Positions 28,509-40,153 are shown, numbered from the stretch's first letter. The stretch is DNA of 64,000 nucleotides from Ottowia oryzae (GCF_003008535.1 NZ_CP027666.1:1658001-1722000); one strand, 5' to 3'. Notes: generated by a model not told the origin, from the letters alone. Numbers and translations: made by a program.

Positions 28509-28904
28509 TCAGGGCTTGGCAGGCGCGGCCGGCTTGGCACCGGTGGCAGCCAGGGGCGCTGGCGGAGCGGCTTTGCCTGCGTCCGTGGCGGCCGCGCCTT
28601 TCGCGGGCTTGGCGTTCGGTGCAGGGGCTGGTGCGGCTGCGGAGTACGCCGCTCCGTTGACCGTCAGGCCGCCGGTAGACAGTTTGGCGGCGCTCTTGCC
28701 GCCAACCCCTTTGACCCTGGCGATCAGGTCGCTCCAGTCCTTGAAGGGGCCTTTCTTTCGCTCATCCAGAATGCGCGTGGACATGGCGGGGCCGATGCCT
28801 TTCACGCTGTCGAGGTCGGCCGCGTTGGCCGTATTCACATCCACGGCGGCAAAGGACATGGCCGCGTAAAACATGGCCAGGGCGGTCAGCAATTTCTTCA
28901 ACAT
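28509..28904 (-). CDS. ComEA-like helix-hairpin-helix protein, exported
   Basis: A 131-residue protein. Residues 1-19 form a signal peptide (LLTALAMFYAAMSFA). The HhH domain VDVNTANAADLDSVKGIGPAMSTRILDERKKGPFKDWSDLIARVKGVGGKSAAKLS (20-75) is the ComEA type that binds double-stranded DNA in the periplasm during uptake. The last 45 residues are Ala/Pro-rich and low complexity. The Shine-Dalgarno GGAGGGAG is strong. Solitary gene; no competence operon is next to it. Confidence 0.9.
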   Translation of the reverse strand: MLKKLLTALAMFYAAMSFAAVDVNTANAADLDSVKGIGPAMSTRILDERKKGPFKDWSDLIARVKGVGGKSAAKLSTGGLTVNGAAYSAAAPAPAPNAKPAKGAAATDAGKAAPPAPLAATGAKPAAPAKP

Positions 28905-29004
28905 GGTGTCTCCCTCCGAAAGGGCGGCACGCCTTGGGCCGGCTGGCCCGGTTCGCGCCGCAAAGACAGTCTAGCGGCGCCCGCGCCGCCGCGCACCCCC
29001 TGAA

Positions 29005-30165
29005 TCAGAGTTCTTCGATGCGCCGGGGTGGAAAGCTGTCCCAAGCCTGGCAGCCTGGACACTGCCAGAAGTAGCCCTGCGCTTCAAAGCCGCACGCCGC
29101 GCAGCGGTAGCGTGCCAAAGGGCGCACGGCTTCTTCGACCGAGCGCTGCACCACCGTGTGCGCGCCATCCTGCGCAAACGGCTCCTGGCTCAGCCAGCGC
29201 GACGCGGCGATCAAGGAAGGCTCCACCGCCATGTGGCGAACGTACCCTTCGCGCGCATCCCGCAAGGGCATGCCATCGGCCACGTCGGCCTGAACCAGTG
29301 CGTCCGCGATGTCCACCGACGGGTGGCCGGTGTAGCTGCGCTGCAGCACTTCTCGGGCGCGGCCGAGCTGACCAATCTGCTGGGCGATGCGCACCATTTC
29401 GCTGGCCACCAGCGGCAGCGCCTGCGGGGCGTGGCGTTCCAACTCGGTCAGCCGCTCGAAAGCACCGCCCACATCGCCCTGGCCGACCAAGGTGCCTGCG
29501 AGCTGAATGCGCGGGCGCGCCGCCGTCGGCGCCTGCTGGATGGCTTGCTGCAGCAGCTGCTCGGCTTGGGCCACGTCCTGTCGCTTGGTCAAGGCGGTGG
29601 CCGCCTGCTCGCAAAGGTAGTGCGACAGACGATGGGTAAAGTCGCCTTGCTGCATGCGCTCCAGCTTGACGGCCACTTCGGTCGCCTGCGGCCAGTCGCG
29701 GGCGCGCTCGTACAGGGAAAGCAGCGTCAGCCATGCCTGCTCCTGGTAGCGGGTGCCGTCGAGCTTGCGCAGCGCTTCTTCAGCGCGGTCGAGCAGGCCG
29801 GCCTTGAGAAAGTCGAGTGCCAAAGCGTGCTGCGCGCGTTCACGGTCGGCAACGGGAAGGTCAGCGCGTGACAACAGGTGCTCGTGCACGCGCACGGCGC
29901 GCTCGTATTCGCCGCGGCGACGAAACAGGTTGCCCAGCGCGAAGTGCAGCTCGGTGGTGTCCGGGTCGCGCTGCACCGCCTCGATGAACGCGTCAATGGC
30001 TTGATCCTGCTGCTCATTGAGCAGGTAGTTCAAACCCTTGAAATAGGCCTTGGGTGCCTGGCGGTTCTCGATTCGCAGCTGCCGCAGGTCGAGCCGGGAA
30101 GCCAGCCAGCCGAGCGCGAAAACGATCGGTACGCCCAGAAGAAGCCAGCTGAGATCAAACTCCAT
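29005..30165 (-). CDS. lapB: Lipopolysaccharide assembly protein LapB (tetratricopeptide repeats)
   Basis: A 386-residue protein, as in E. coli LapB/YciM (389). An N-terminal helix (LLLGVPIVFALGWLASRLD) anchors it; TPR units fill residues 40-340 (NYLLNEQQDQAIDAFIEAVQRDPDTTELHFALGNLFRRRGEYERAVRVHEHLL). The C-terminal rubredoxin-like zinc site YRCAACGFEAQGYFWQCPGCQAWDSF has both CxxC pairs. It adjusts LpxC breakdown through FtsH. It overlaps lapA by 11 bp, as in other Gammaproteobacteria and Betaproteobacteria. Confidence 0.96.
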   Translation of the reverse strand: MEFDLSWLLLGVPIVFALGWLASRLDLRQLRIENRQAPKAYFKGLNYLLNEQQDQAIDAFIEAVQRDPDTTELHFALGNLFRRRGEYERAVRVHEHLLSRADLPVADRERAQHALALDFLKAGLLDRAEEALRKLDGTRYQEQAWLTLLSLYERARDWPQATEVAVKLERMQQGDFTHRLSHYLCEQAATALTKRQDVAQAEQLLQQAIQQAPTAARPRIQLAGTLVGQGDVGGAFERLTELERHAPQALPLVASEMVRIAQQIGQLGRAREVLQRSYTGHPSVDIADALVQADVADGMPLRDAREGYVRHMAVEPSLIAASRWLSQEPFAQDGAHTVVQRSVEEAVRPLARYRCAACGFEAQGYFWQCPGCQAWDSFPPRRIEEL

Positions 30166-30457
30166 GGCGCGGGGGAATCAAGGTGTCGTCCAGGGGCGCC
30201 ATGCCAGAGCCGCGCTCGGCGGGCGGGTGCGCAGAAGTGCGGCGGCGGGCCCACCAACCGGGCAGCATGCCCATCACGCCGACGACCAGCCCCGCCGCAA
30301 AGGCGACCAGCACGATCAGCATCATCGGCGCACGCCATTGGTGCCCAAACAGCAGATGCACGGTGGCATCCTGTTGGTTGTTGAGCGCGAAAGCGAAAAG
30401 CGCAAAAAAAATGGCTGCCTTCAGTATCCACTTCAGCAGCCGCGTGAGCTTGTACAT
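30155..30457 (-). CDS. lapA: LapA family protein (DUF1049)
   Basis: A 100-residue protein with two membrane helices (LKWILKAAIFFALFAFALNN and MMLIVLVAFAAGLVVGVMGMLPGWW), the DUF1049 pattern; LapA partners LapB. It lies about 65 bp downstream of ihfB and overlaps lapB. An Arg/Pro-rich cytoplasmic tail follows. Confidence 0.92.
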   Translation of the reverse strand: MYKLTRLLKWILKAAIFFALFAFALNNQQDATVHLLFGHQWRAPMMLIVLVAFAAGLVVGVMGMLPGWWARRRTSAHPPAERGSGMAPLDDTLIPPRHGV

Positions 30458-30521
30458 GCGTCTTCCACAAGGTTCGGGAAGATTCTAGTGAGTTTCTATC
30501 GGAAGGCCGATTCGGCTGCCG

Positions 30522-30836
30522 TCACCTCGTGCTCGAAGATGCCGGTAGATCGACGGGCTGGCTGCCTACCGCTTCGCGCAAGGCCTTGCCTGGCTTGAAA
30601 TGCGGTACGCGCCGTTCCGGAATTGGCACACTCGCACCCGTGCGCGGGTTGCGGCCCATGCGCGGGGGGCGGCGATTGATCGCAAAGCTGCCGAAGCCAC
30701 GGATCTCGATCCGGTGGCCGCGCACCAGGGCGTCTGCCATCGCATCCAGAATGGTTTTGACGGCGGCGTCGGCGTCTTTGTGTGTGAGTTGGCTGAACCG
30801 TTCGGCCAGCAATTCCACCAGATCAGATCGTGTCAT
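30522..30836 (-). CDS. ihfB: Integration host factor subunit beta
   Basis: A 104-residue DNA-bending protein of the HU/IHF family. MTRSDLVELLAERFSQLTHKDADAAVKTILDAMADAL forms the dimerising helices, and RIEIRGFGSFAINRRPPRMGRNPRTGASVPIPERRVPHFKPGKALRE has the beta arm with the tip proline in RNPRTG. It follows rpsA by about 50 bp, the usual order. Confidence 0.96.
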   Translation of the reverse strand: MTRSDLVELLAERFSQLTHKDADAAVKTILDAMADALVRGHRIEIRGFGSFAINRRPPRMGRNPRTGASVPIPERRVPHFKPGKALREAVGSQPVDLPASSSTR

Positions 30837-30887
30837 GCGAGATCACGACCGGCCCGGGCGGGCGCGGTCGTGCAAGGCCTCAAGTGC

Positions 30888-32567
30888 TTACTTCTCGTTG
30901 TTGTCCAGCTTGGCGCGCAGCAGGGCGCCCAGGCTGGTCGTGCCGGCGGTGCCGGTGTTCTGGTTCAGGCTGGCCATGGCTTCCTGCTGGTCGGCAGCGT
31001 CCTTGGCTTTGATCGACAGCTGGATGTTGCGCGTTTTGCGGTCCACGTTGACCACCACGGCATTCACCTCGTCGCCGACCTTCAGCACTTGGCTGGCGTC
31101 GTCCACGCGGTCGCGGCTGATCTCGGAGGCGCGCAGGTAGCCCAGCACGTCGTGGCCCAGATCGATCTCGGCGCCACGGGCGTCCACCGTCTTCACGGTA
31201 CCGGTCACGGTCTGGCCCTTGTCGTTCACAGTCACGAACGTGGTGAACGGGTCTTGGTCCAGCTGCTTGATGCCCAGGCTGATGCGCTCGCGGTCCACGT
31301 CGACGGCCAGCACGATGGCTTCAACTTCCTGGCCCTTCTTGTAGTTGCGCACGGCGGCTTCGCCGGGCTCGTTCCAGGACAGGTCAGACAAGTGCACCAG
31401 GCCGTCGATACCGGCAGCCAGGCCCACGAACACGCCGAAGTCGGTGATCGACTTGATCGGGCCCTTGACGTGGTCGCCACGCTTGGTGTTTTGGGCGAAC
31501 TCTTGCCAGGGGTTGGCGCGGGTTTGCTTCATGCCCAGGCTGATGCGGCGCTTGTCTTCGTCGATCTCAAGGACCATGACTTCGACTTCGTCGCCCAGCG
31601 ACACGATCTTGCTGGGGGCCACGTTCTTGTTGGTCCAGTCCATTTCAGAGACGTGCACCAAGCCTTCGATACCGGGCTCCAGCTCGACGAACGCGCCGTA
31701 GTCGGCAATGTTCGTGACCTTGCCGAACATGCGCGTGCCCGAGGGGTAGCGGCGCGACACGCCCAGCCATGGGTCGTCGCCCATCTGCTTGAGACCCAGC
31801 GAAACGCGGTTTTTCTCGGTGTCGAACTTGAGGATCTTGGCCTGGATTTCCTGGCCGGTCTGCACCACTTCCGACGGGTGACGCACGCGGCGCCATGCCA
31901 TGTCGGTGATGTGCAGCAGGCCGTCGATGCCACCCAGGTCCACGAACGCACCGTATTCGGTGATGTTCTTGACCACGCCGTTGACGATGGCGCCTTCTTT
32001 CAGCGTTTCCATCAGCTTGGCGCGTTCTTCGCCCATCGAGGCTTCGACCACAGCGCGGCGGCTCAGCACCACGTTGTTGCGCTTGCGGTCCAGCTTGATG
32101 ACCTTGAACTCCATCGTCTTGTTTTCGTACGGAGACAGGTCTTTGGTGGGACGCGTGTCCACCAGCGAGCCAGGCAGGAAGGCGCGGATACCGTTGACCA
32201 GCACCGTCAGGCCGCCCTTGACTTTGCCAGCGGTCGTGCCGGTGACGAAGTCGCCCGATTCCAGGGCTTTTTCCAGCGCCAGCCAAGAGGCCAGGCGCTT
32301 GGCGGTGTCGCGGCTGAGGATGGTGTCGCCGTAGCCGTTTTCGATGGAGCCAATGGCCACCGGCACGAACTGACCGGGCTCGACTTCCACGCCGCCTTGG
32401 TCGTTCTTGAATTCTTCGATTGGAATGTAGGCCTCGGACTTGAGACCGGCGTTCACCACGACAAAGTTGTGCTCAACGCGCACGACTTCGGCAGTGATCA
32501 CTTCGCCCGGGCGCATTTCGGTGCGCTGCAGGGACTCTTCAAACAACTGGGCAAAAGATTCAGACAT
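30888..32567 (-). CDS. rpsA: 30S ribosomal protein S1
   Basis: A 559-residue protein with six S1 domains that recruits mRNA to the ribosome. The start MSESFAQLFEESLQRTEMRPGEVITAEVVRVE matches the family, with AAGGA five bases upstream (GACAAGGAATTTC then ATG); an in-frame extension of 58 residues is unlike the family. Domain units recur, for example VGDEVEVMVLEIDEDKRRISLGMKQ. It follows aroA-cmk by about 200 bp and precedes ihfB. Confidence 0.97.
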   Translation of the reverse strand: MSESFAQLFEESLQRTEMRPGEVITAEVVRVEHNFVVVNAGLKSEAYIPIEEFKNDQGGVEVEPGQFVPVAIGSIENGYGDTILSRDTAKRLASWLALEKALESGDFVTGTTAGKVKGGLTVLVNGIRAFLPGSLVDTRPTKDLSPYENKTMEFKVIKLDRKRNNVVLSRRAVVEASMGEERAKLMETLKEGAIVNGVVKNITEYGAFVDLGGIDGLLHITDMAWRRVRHPSEVVQTGQEIQAKILKFDTEKNRVSLGLKQMGDDPWLGVSRRYPSGTRMFGKVTNIADYGAFVELEPGIEGLVHVSEMDWTNKNVAPSKIVSLGDEVEVMVLEIDEDKRRISLGMKQTRANPWQEFAQNTKRGDHVKGPIKSITDFGVFVGLAAGIDGLVHLSDLSWNEPGEAAVRNYKKGQEVEAIVLAVDVDRERISLGIKQLDQDPFTTFVTVNDKGQTVTGTVKTVDARGAEIDLGHDVLGYLRASEISRDRVDDASQVLKVGDEVNAVVVNVDRKTRNIQLSIKAKDAADQQEAMASLNQNTGTAGTTSLGALLRAKLDNNEK

Positions 32568-32768
32568 GAAATTCCTTGTCCGCACACAGGTTGACGACCG
32601 CACTATTGCTATCGTTTCTAAGACTGTGGTCGGAAGGTGACGGCCAAAGGGCCGCAGGTTAAGGTTGAACAACCGCCTGACCCGGTGCGCATGCGACGCG
32701 CGGAGGGAGGTCAGCCGGAGCGGAAAAAGGCCGACAGGCATGGCCTGCGACCTTGGCTGCGGAGCGTT

Positions 32769-34787
32769 TCAGGCCGAAGCTTGAAATGGCTGCCGCGCCT
32801 GCCACCATGCAAGCACCTGTTCAACCGATTCATCGACCGACAGTTGCGAGTTGTCCAGCAGCAGGGCGTCTTGCGCGGCCTTGAGGGGCGACGCCGCGCG
32901 ATGGGTATCGCGCGCGTCGCGCGCTTGCAGGTCCGCGCGAAGGCTGGCGATGTTAGCAGAAATCCCCTTGGAAATCAATTGCTTATGGCGCCGCTCGGCG
33001 CGTTGGGCAGCGCCTGCGGTCAGAAAGACCTTGAGCGGCGCGAAGGGGAAGACTTGCGTGCCCATGTCGCGCCCGTCGGCCACGAGGCCGGGCAGGCGTG
33101 CGAATTCATGCTGCAGTTTCAATAGCGCCTCACGCACGCTGGGAAAGGCCGAAACGCGCGAAGCATCCATGCCCGCTGCTTCGGTGCGGATAGCGTCCGT
33201 CACCTCGGCGCCCGCCAGCCACACGCGCCCGGGCCCAAAGCGCACCGGCAGCGCCCGCGCCAGGTCGGCGATCTCAGCTTCGTTAACGGCCTCGGGCTCC
33301 AGCCCTGCCTGGCGAGCGGCCAGGCCGGTCAGGCGGTACAGCGCGCCGGAATCCAGGTAGTGGTAGCCCAGGCGATGGGCGATCTCAGACGCCAGGGTGC
33401 CTTTGCCCGATGCCGTGGGGCCGTCCACGCAGATGACCGGGACGGGCACCGAGGCTTCGGCCACGGCGAACAGCGCCTCGAAATAGTCGGGGTAGGTCTT
33501 GCCGACGCAGCGCGGGTCTTCGATGCGCACGGGCAGGCAGGCCGCGTTGAAGGCGGCCAGCGAACCGCACATGGCCATGCGGTGGTCGTCGTAGGTGTGC
33601 AGCGAGGCCGCGCGCCAGCCGGTCACCGGGTCGGGCGGCGTGATGCGGATGTAATCGGCGCCTTCTTCCACCGTGGCGCCCAGCTTGCGCAGTTCGGTGG
33701 CCATGGCGGCGATGCGGTCGGTTTCCTTGACGCGCCAGGACGCGATGTTGCGCAGCGTGCTCGGGCCGTCGGCGTACAGCGCCATGGCGGCCAGCGTCAT
33801 GGCGGCGTCGGGAATGTGGTTGCAGTCCAGATCGATTGCCTTGAGCGGCCACGCACCGCGACGCACGCGCAGCCAATTGGGGCCGCTGACGATGTCGGCG
33901 CCCATCAGGCGGGCGGCGTCGACAAAGCGGATGTCGCCTTGGATGCTGTCTTCGCCTACGCCATCGATTTGCAAGCCATTTTGGCCTTCAGCGCGCTCGG
34001 ATAGTGCGCCGGCAGCTATGAAATAGCTAGCAGAAGAGGCGTCGGCCTCGACATGGATGGCGCCAGGCGATTGGTAGTGGCTGCCGCTGGGAATGGTGAA
34101 GCGCGACCAGCCCTGGCGCTGCACGCGTACGCCAAAGCGCGCCAGCAGCTGCAGGGTGATTTCGACGTAGGGCTGCGAGATCAGCTCGCCCACCACGTCG
34201 ATGACGATGTCTTGCGCCCCCGGCTGGCCGGCCGCCAGCGGCAGCGCCAGCAGCAAGGCGGTGAGGAACTGGCTGGACACGTCGCCGCGCACGGCGATGG
34301 GCTGGTCCAGTCGCAACTGGGGCTGGCCGATGCGCAGCGGCGGGTAGCCGGGCGTGCCCAGGTAGTCGACGGTGCAGCCCAGCGCCTGCAACGCGTCGAC
34401 CAGGTCGCCGATGGGCCGCTCATGCATGCGTGGGATGCCGCGCAGCTGGTAGTCGCCGCCCAGAACGGCCAAAGCAGCGGTCAGCGGGCGCATGGCGGTG
34501 CCCGCGTTGCCCAGGAACAGGTCGGCGGCAGGCTGGCGCGCGCGGCCGCCCAACCCGTCGATCACGGCGCGGGTACCGTCCACCTGCACGCCGCAGCCCA
34601 GCGCGCGCAAGGCGTCGAGCATGACACGGGTGTCGTCCGAATCGAGCAGGTCGTGCACCGTGGTCTGCCCTTCGCACAGCGCGGCCAGCAGCAAGACCCG
34701 GTTGGAAATGCTCTTGGAGCCCGGCAGGCGCACTGCACCGTGAACGCCGCGCAGGGCAGGGATGTCGAGAAATTCGGTATCGAACAC
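32769..34787 (-). CDS. aroA-cmk: Fused 3-phosphoshikimate 1-carboxyvinyltransferase / cytidylate kinase (AroA-Cmk)
   Basis: A 672-residue bifunctional protein. Residues about 1-440 are EPSP synthase: LPGSKSISNR (21-30), NAGTAMRPLTAAL, and DASSASYFIAAGA. Residues about 446-672 are CMP kinase: VICVDGPTASGKGTLASEIAHRLGYHYLDSGALYR. GTG start at 34787; the long in-frame N-terminal ORF overlaps tyrA and is not real. In many bacteria the two genes are separate and adjacent; here the reading frame runs straight through with no stop. A copy of the dispersed repeat is translated within the AroA part (33966-34031). No clear Shine-Dalgarno was seen before the GTG. Confidence 0.93.
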   Translation of the reverse strand: MFDTEFLDIPALRGVHGAVRLPGSKSISNRVLLLAALCEGQTTVHDLLDSDDTRVMLDALRALGCGVQVDGTRAVIDGLGGRARQPAADLFLGNAGTAMRPLTAALAVLGGDYQLRGIPRMHERPIGDLVDALQALGCTVDYLGTPGYPPLRIGQPQLRLDQPIAVRGDVSSQFLTALLLALPLAAGQPGAQDIVIDVVGELISQPYVEITLQLLARFGVRVQRQGWSRFTIPSGSHYQSPGAIHVEADASSASYFIAAGALSERAEGQNGLQIDGVGEDSIQGDIRFVDAARLMGADIVSGPNWLRVRRGAWPLKAIDLDCNHIPDAAMTLAAMALYADGPSTLRNIASWRVKETDRIAAMATELRKLGATVEEGADYIRITPPDPVTGWRAASLHTYDDHRMAMCGSLAAFNAACLPVRIEDPRCVGKTYPDYFEALFAVAEASVPVPVICVDGPTASGKGTLASEIAHRLGYHYLDSGALYRLTGLAARQAGLEPEAVNEAEIADLARALPVRFGPGRVWLAGAEVTDAIRTEAAGMDASRVSAFPSVREALLKLQHEFARLPGLVADGRDMGTQVFPFAPLKVFLTAGAAQRAERRHKQLISKGISANIASLRADLQARDARDTHRAASPLKAAQDALLLDNSQLSVDESVEQVLAWWQARQPFQASA
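33966..34031 (-). repeat. Dispersed ~60-bp repeat, copy 8 (inside aroA coding sequence)
   Basis: On the minus strand it reads TATTTCATAGCTGCCGGCGC, then ten bases, GCGCTGAAGGCCAAAATGG and CTTGCAAATC. It is read in frame as YFIAAGALSERAEGQNGLQ and overlaps the end of the conserved DASSASYF strand. Confidence 0.7.
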
Positions 34788-34861
34788 GGGCGGACGGGGC
34801 CGGGCAGGCCAATCGGTTGAAAGAAACGGCCAACGCGCAGCCCGCGTGGCCTGGCGCAGGC

Positions 34862-35734
34862 TTAACGCGGGCCGGGCGTCAGGCGCCAGTTGGCGCGGGC
34901 ATGGCTGGCGCGGTTGATCAGGCGTTCCAGCTCGTCCGCGCGGCCCTCGGCGATGAGGCGTTCGAAATCGCCCAGGGCGTGCTTGAACAGCTCGGTTTGG
35001 CGCGCCAATTCTTCGCGGTTGGCAATCAGGACGTCGCGCCACAGCTGGGGGTCGCTGGCGGCGATGCGGCTGAAGTCGCGAAAGCCCGGGCCGGCGAGCG
35101 AGAGGAACTGCTCGCCCTCGGGCTGGCCCATCACGCCGTTCACCAGCGCAAAGGCGATCAGGTGCGGCAGGTGGCTGACGGCGGCGAAGGCGGCGTCGTG
35201 CGCCTCGGGCGACATGCGTTGCACGTCGCAACCCAGCGCGCGCCACAGGGCTTCGGCGCGGTCGACGTTGGCGGGGTGGGTGCGCTCGATCGGCGTCAGA
35301 ATGACCTGACGGCCTGCGTACAGGGACGGGTCGGCGTTTTCAACGCCGGACACTTCGCGCCCCGTGATCGGGTGCGCGGGCACGAACAGACCTACGTCGT
35401 TTTTCAACACGCGCCGCGCGGCATCCACCACGTCGCGCTTGGTGGAGCCCACGTCCATGATCAACATGCGCGGGTCCAGCAGGTGGCGAATGGCCTTGAG
35501 CGTGTTCTCGGTGGCCGCGACCGGCACCGCCAGCAGCACCAAGTCGGCGCCTGAGACCGCCAGCAGCGCGGACGGCGCCTCCACGTCGATCACACCCATC
35601 TGCAGCGCCCGCGCCGTGGTGGAGGGCGACTTGCTGTAGCCCACCACGCGGCGCACCAGCCCGGCGCGCTTGAGCGCCAGCGCGAAGGAGCCGCCCATCA
35701 GGCCGCAGCCGATCAGTCCGAGCTGCTCAAACAT
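34862..35734 (-). CDS. tyrA: Prephenate dehydrogenase
   Basis: A 290-residue NAD(P)-dependent enzyme of tyrosine synthesis. The dinucleotide motif LIGCGLMGGSFALALKRAGL is at residues 6-25. The segment MDVGSTKRDVVDAARRVL and the later HPITGREVSGVENADPSLYAGRQVILTPIERTHP match the TyrA core. It overlaps pheA by 8 bp and precedes aroA-cmk by 74 bp. Confidence 0.95.
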   Translation of the reverse strand: MFEQLGLIGCGLMGGSFALALKRAGLVRRVVGYSKSPSTTARALQMGVIDVEAPSALLAVSGADLVLLAVPVAATENTLKAIRHLLDPRMLIMDVGSTKRDVVDAARRVLKNDVGLFVPAHPITGREVSGVENADPSLYAGRQVILTPIERTHPANVDRAEALWRALGCDVQRMSPEAHDAAFAAVSHLPHLIAFALVNGVMGQPEGEQFLSLAGPGFRDFSRIAASDPQLWRDVLIANREELARQTELFKHALGDFERLIAEGRADELERLINRASHARANWRLTPGPR

Positions 35735-36833
35735 CTTGCGCGAGGGGGTAGGCGCCCAGCACCTTGTAGAAGGCGCATTGGGCTTGCAGCTCGGAGAGTG
35801 CGGCGCTCATCTTGGGTTCGGACGGGTGTCCGGCCAGGTCGATATAGAAGTAGTAGTCCCATTGGCCGGATTTGGCGGGGCGGGATTCAAACCGCGTCAT
35901 GCTGACGCCGTGCTTTTTCAGCGGCGTGAGCATGTCGTGCACGGACCCGGATATGTTGGGCACCGACACCACGATGCTGGTGCAGTCGCGCCCGCTGGGC
36001 GCAGGCATGGCCAGCGTCTGCGGTAGGCAGATCACGGCAAAGCGGGTGCGGTTGTATGCCTCGTCCTGGATCGAGTGCGACACGATGTGCAGGCCGAACT
36101 GGGCCGCCGCGCGCTCGCTGGCCAGGCCCGCCCAGGCGGGGTTGGTGGCCGCCAGACGCGCGCCCTCGGCGTTGCTGGCCACGGCGCGGCGCTCGGCGTG
36201 AGGCAGGTGCTCAGACAGCCAGCGCTGGCACTGCATCAGCGCCTGGGGGTGGGCCAGCACGGCCTCGACACCCTCCAGCGAATTGACTTGCCGCAGCAGG
36301 TTGTGGCGAACCATCAGGCTGACTTCGCCGACCACGTGCACCGGCGAATGCAGGAAAAGATCGAAGGTGCGGGCGACCACGCCTTCGGTGGAATTCTCGA
36401 CCGCCACCACGCCGAACTGCGCCGTGCCGGCCGCTGTGGCGTGAAACACCTCGTCGAACGAGCTGCAATAGATCAGGTTGGCCGCGCTGCCAAAGTATTC
36501 GATGGCCGCTTGCTCGGTGAAGGTGCCTTCGGGGCCGAGCACGGCCACGCGCTGCGGTACTTCCAGCGCCAGGCAGGCCGACATGATTTCGCGCCAGACG
36601 GCGGCGACATGCTGGTTCTGCAGGGGGCCGGTGTTGTTCGCCTGGATCTTGGCGATCACCTGCGCCACGCGGTCAGGGCGAAAGAAGGGCGTGCCTTCAT
36701 GGCGCTTGAGCTCGCCCACCTCTTCGGCCACGCGTGCGCGCTGATTGAGCAGCGAGAGCAGTTGGGCATCCAGGCTGTCGATCTGGGTTCGCAGCTTGGC
36801 AAGGGCTTCAGATTGAACGGGGGGAGAGCTCAT
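35727..36833 (-). CDS. pheA: Chorismate mutase / prephenate dehydratase (P-protein)
   Basis: A 368-residue bifunctional enzyme. The AroQ chorismate mutase (residues 8-90, LAKLRTQIDSLDAQLLSLLNQRARVAEEVGELKR) precedes prephenate dehydratase (about 95-275, VAVLGPEGTFTEQAAIEYFG) and an ACT domain with VPNISGSVHDMLTPLKKHGVSMTRFESRP. ESRP is part of the phenylalanine binding site. Start MSSPPVQSEALAKLR; the ORF upstream is unlike the family. It lies 78 bp after the DUF2059 gene. Confidence 0.96.
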   Translation of the reverse strand: MSSPPVQSEALAKLRTQIDSLDAQLLSLLNQRARVAEEVGELKRHEGTPFFRPDRVAQVIAKIQANNTGPLQNQHVAAVWREIMSACLALEVPQRVAVLGPEGTFTEQAAIEYFGSAANLIYCSSFDEVFHATAAGTAQFGVVAVENSTEGVVARTFDLFLHSPVHVVGEVSLMVRHNLLRQVNSLEGVEAVLAHPQALMQCQRWLSEHLPHAERRAVASNAEGARLAATNPAWAGLASERAAAQFGLHIVSHSIQDEAYNRTRFAVICLPQTLAMPAPSGRDCTSIVVSVPNISGSVHDMLTPLKKHGVSMTRFESRPAKSGQWDYYFYIDLAGHPSEPKMSAALSELQAQCAFYKVLGAYPLAQDV

Positions 36834-36911
36834 GCGAGGCACGTATCCAACGAAGACGCCGGCCCGAAGCCGGCGAAACACGAAAAACCCTGATTGTGGC
36901 GCGATTAACGC

Positions 36912-37496
36912 TTATTTCTTAGCGGGCGACGAACCACCGTTGCTCGTCACGATGCGGTTGGCCGCAGCTTCGAAATTCTTGGCGCCGTTTTCCACCTGGG
37001 GTTTGGTGGCATCGACGATGCGCTTGGCCCATGCGTTCGTGGCGTCCGGGCCGAGGGCCTGGAACTTGGCGCTGGCGGGCGATTCCATGTAGGCCACGAT
37101 CTGCTTGAGCTCTTCTTCCGACAGCTTTTCCATGAAGATCGGCACCAGGGCGGCTTCGGCGGCCTTGGCCGTCTGGGCTTCCACCACTTTTTGCGTGCTG
37201 TCAGCGTATTTTTTCAGCTCGACATCCAGCTTGTCGCGCACATCTTTTTGACGCGCTGGCGGCACGGTTTCATCCAGGCGCTGCGACCAGCCGGCCAGCA
37301 AGGGCTGCACGGCGGAGGCGGTCAGCTGCTCGGCCATGGCGCTGCCATCGGCCTTCTGCTGCATCTGCGCCAGCTTGACGGCCAAGGCGCGTTTGCTGTC
37401 GTTTTGGGCCATGGCGCCCGTCGATGCTGCGCAAGCAGCTGCGAAAAGAATAGCAATAGGGAATTTGGAAAGGGTTGCGTTCAAAGCTAGCTCCAT
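36912..37496 (-). CDS. DUF2059 family exported protein
   Basis: A 194-residue protein with a signal peptide (KFPIAILFAAACAASTGAMAQ, cleavage about residue 30) and a helical mature part rich in Lys/Ala (LAQMQQKADGSAMAEQLTASAVQPLLAGWSQRLDETVPPARQKDVRDKLDVELKKYA ... YMESPASAKFQALGPDATNAWAKRI), typical of DUF2059. The start lies two bases after the gyrA stop, with no separate promoter evident, so coupling to gyrA is possible. The signal-peptide codons coincide with a dispersed repeat copy (37399-37460). Function unknown. Confidence 0.8.
   Translation of the reverse strand: MELALNATLSKFPIAILFAAACAASTGAMAQNDSKRALAVKLAQMQQKADGSAMAEQLTASAVQPLLAGWSQRLDETVPPARQKDVRDKLDVELKKYADSTQKVVEAQTAKAAEAALVPIFMEKLSEEELKQIVAYMESPASAKFQALGPDATNAWAKRIVDATKPQVENGAKNFEAAANRIVTSNGGSSPAKK
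37399..37460 (-). repeat. Dispersed ~60-bp repeat, copy 9 (signal peptide of DUF2059 protein)
   Basis: On the minus strand it reads CTATTGCTATTCTTTTCG, CAGCTGCTTGCGC, eleven bases, GGGCGCCATGGCCC, then AAAACG. It encodes PIAILFAAACAASTGAMAQN, the hydrophobic core of the signal peptide and its cleavage site. Confidence 0.65.
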
Positions 37497-37498
37497 CG

Positions 37499-40153
<2,655 letters not shown>

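Noticed and set aside
32568..32741. 58-residue upstream extension of rpsA
   Set aside because: The family start MSESFAQLFEE has a good Shine-Dalgarno; the extension is leader DNA.
34788..35246. N-terminal extension of the AroA-Cmk ORF
   Set aside because: It overlaps tyrA on the same strand in another frame and is Arg/Pro-rich shadow sequence.
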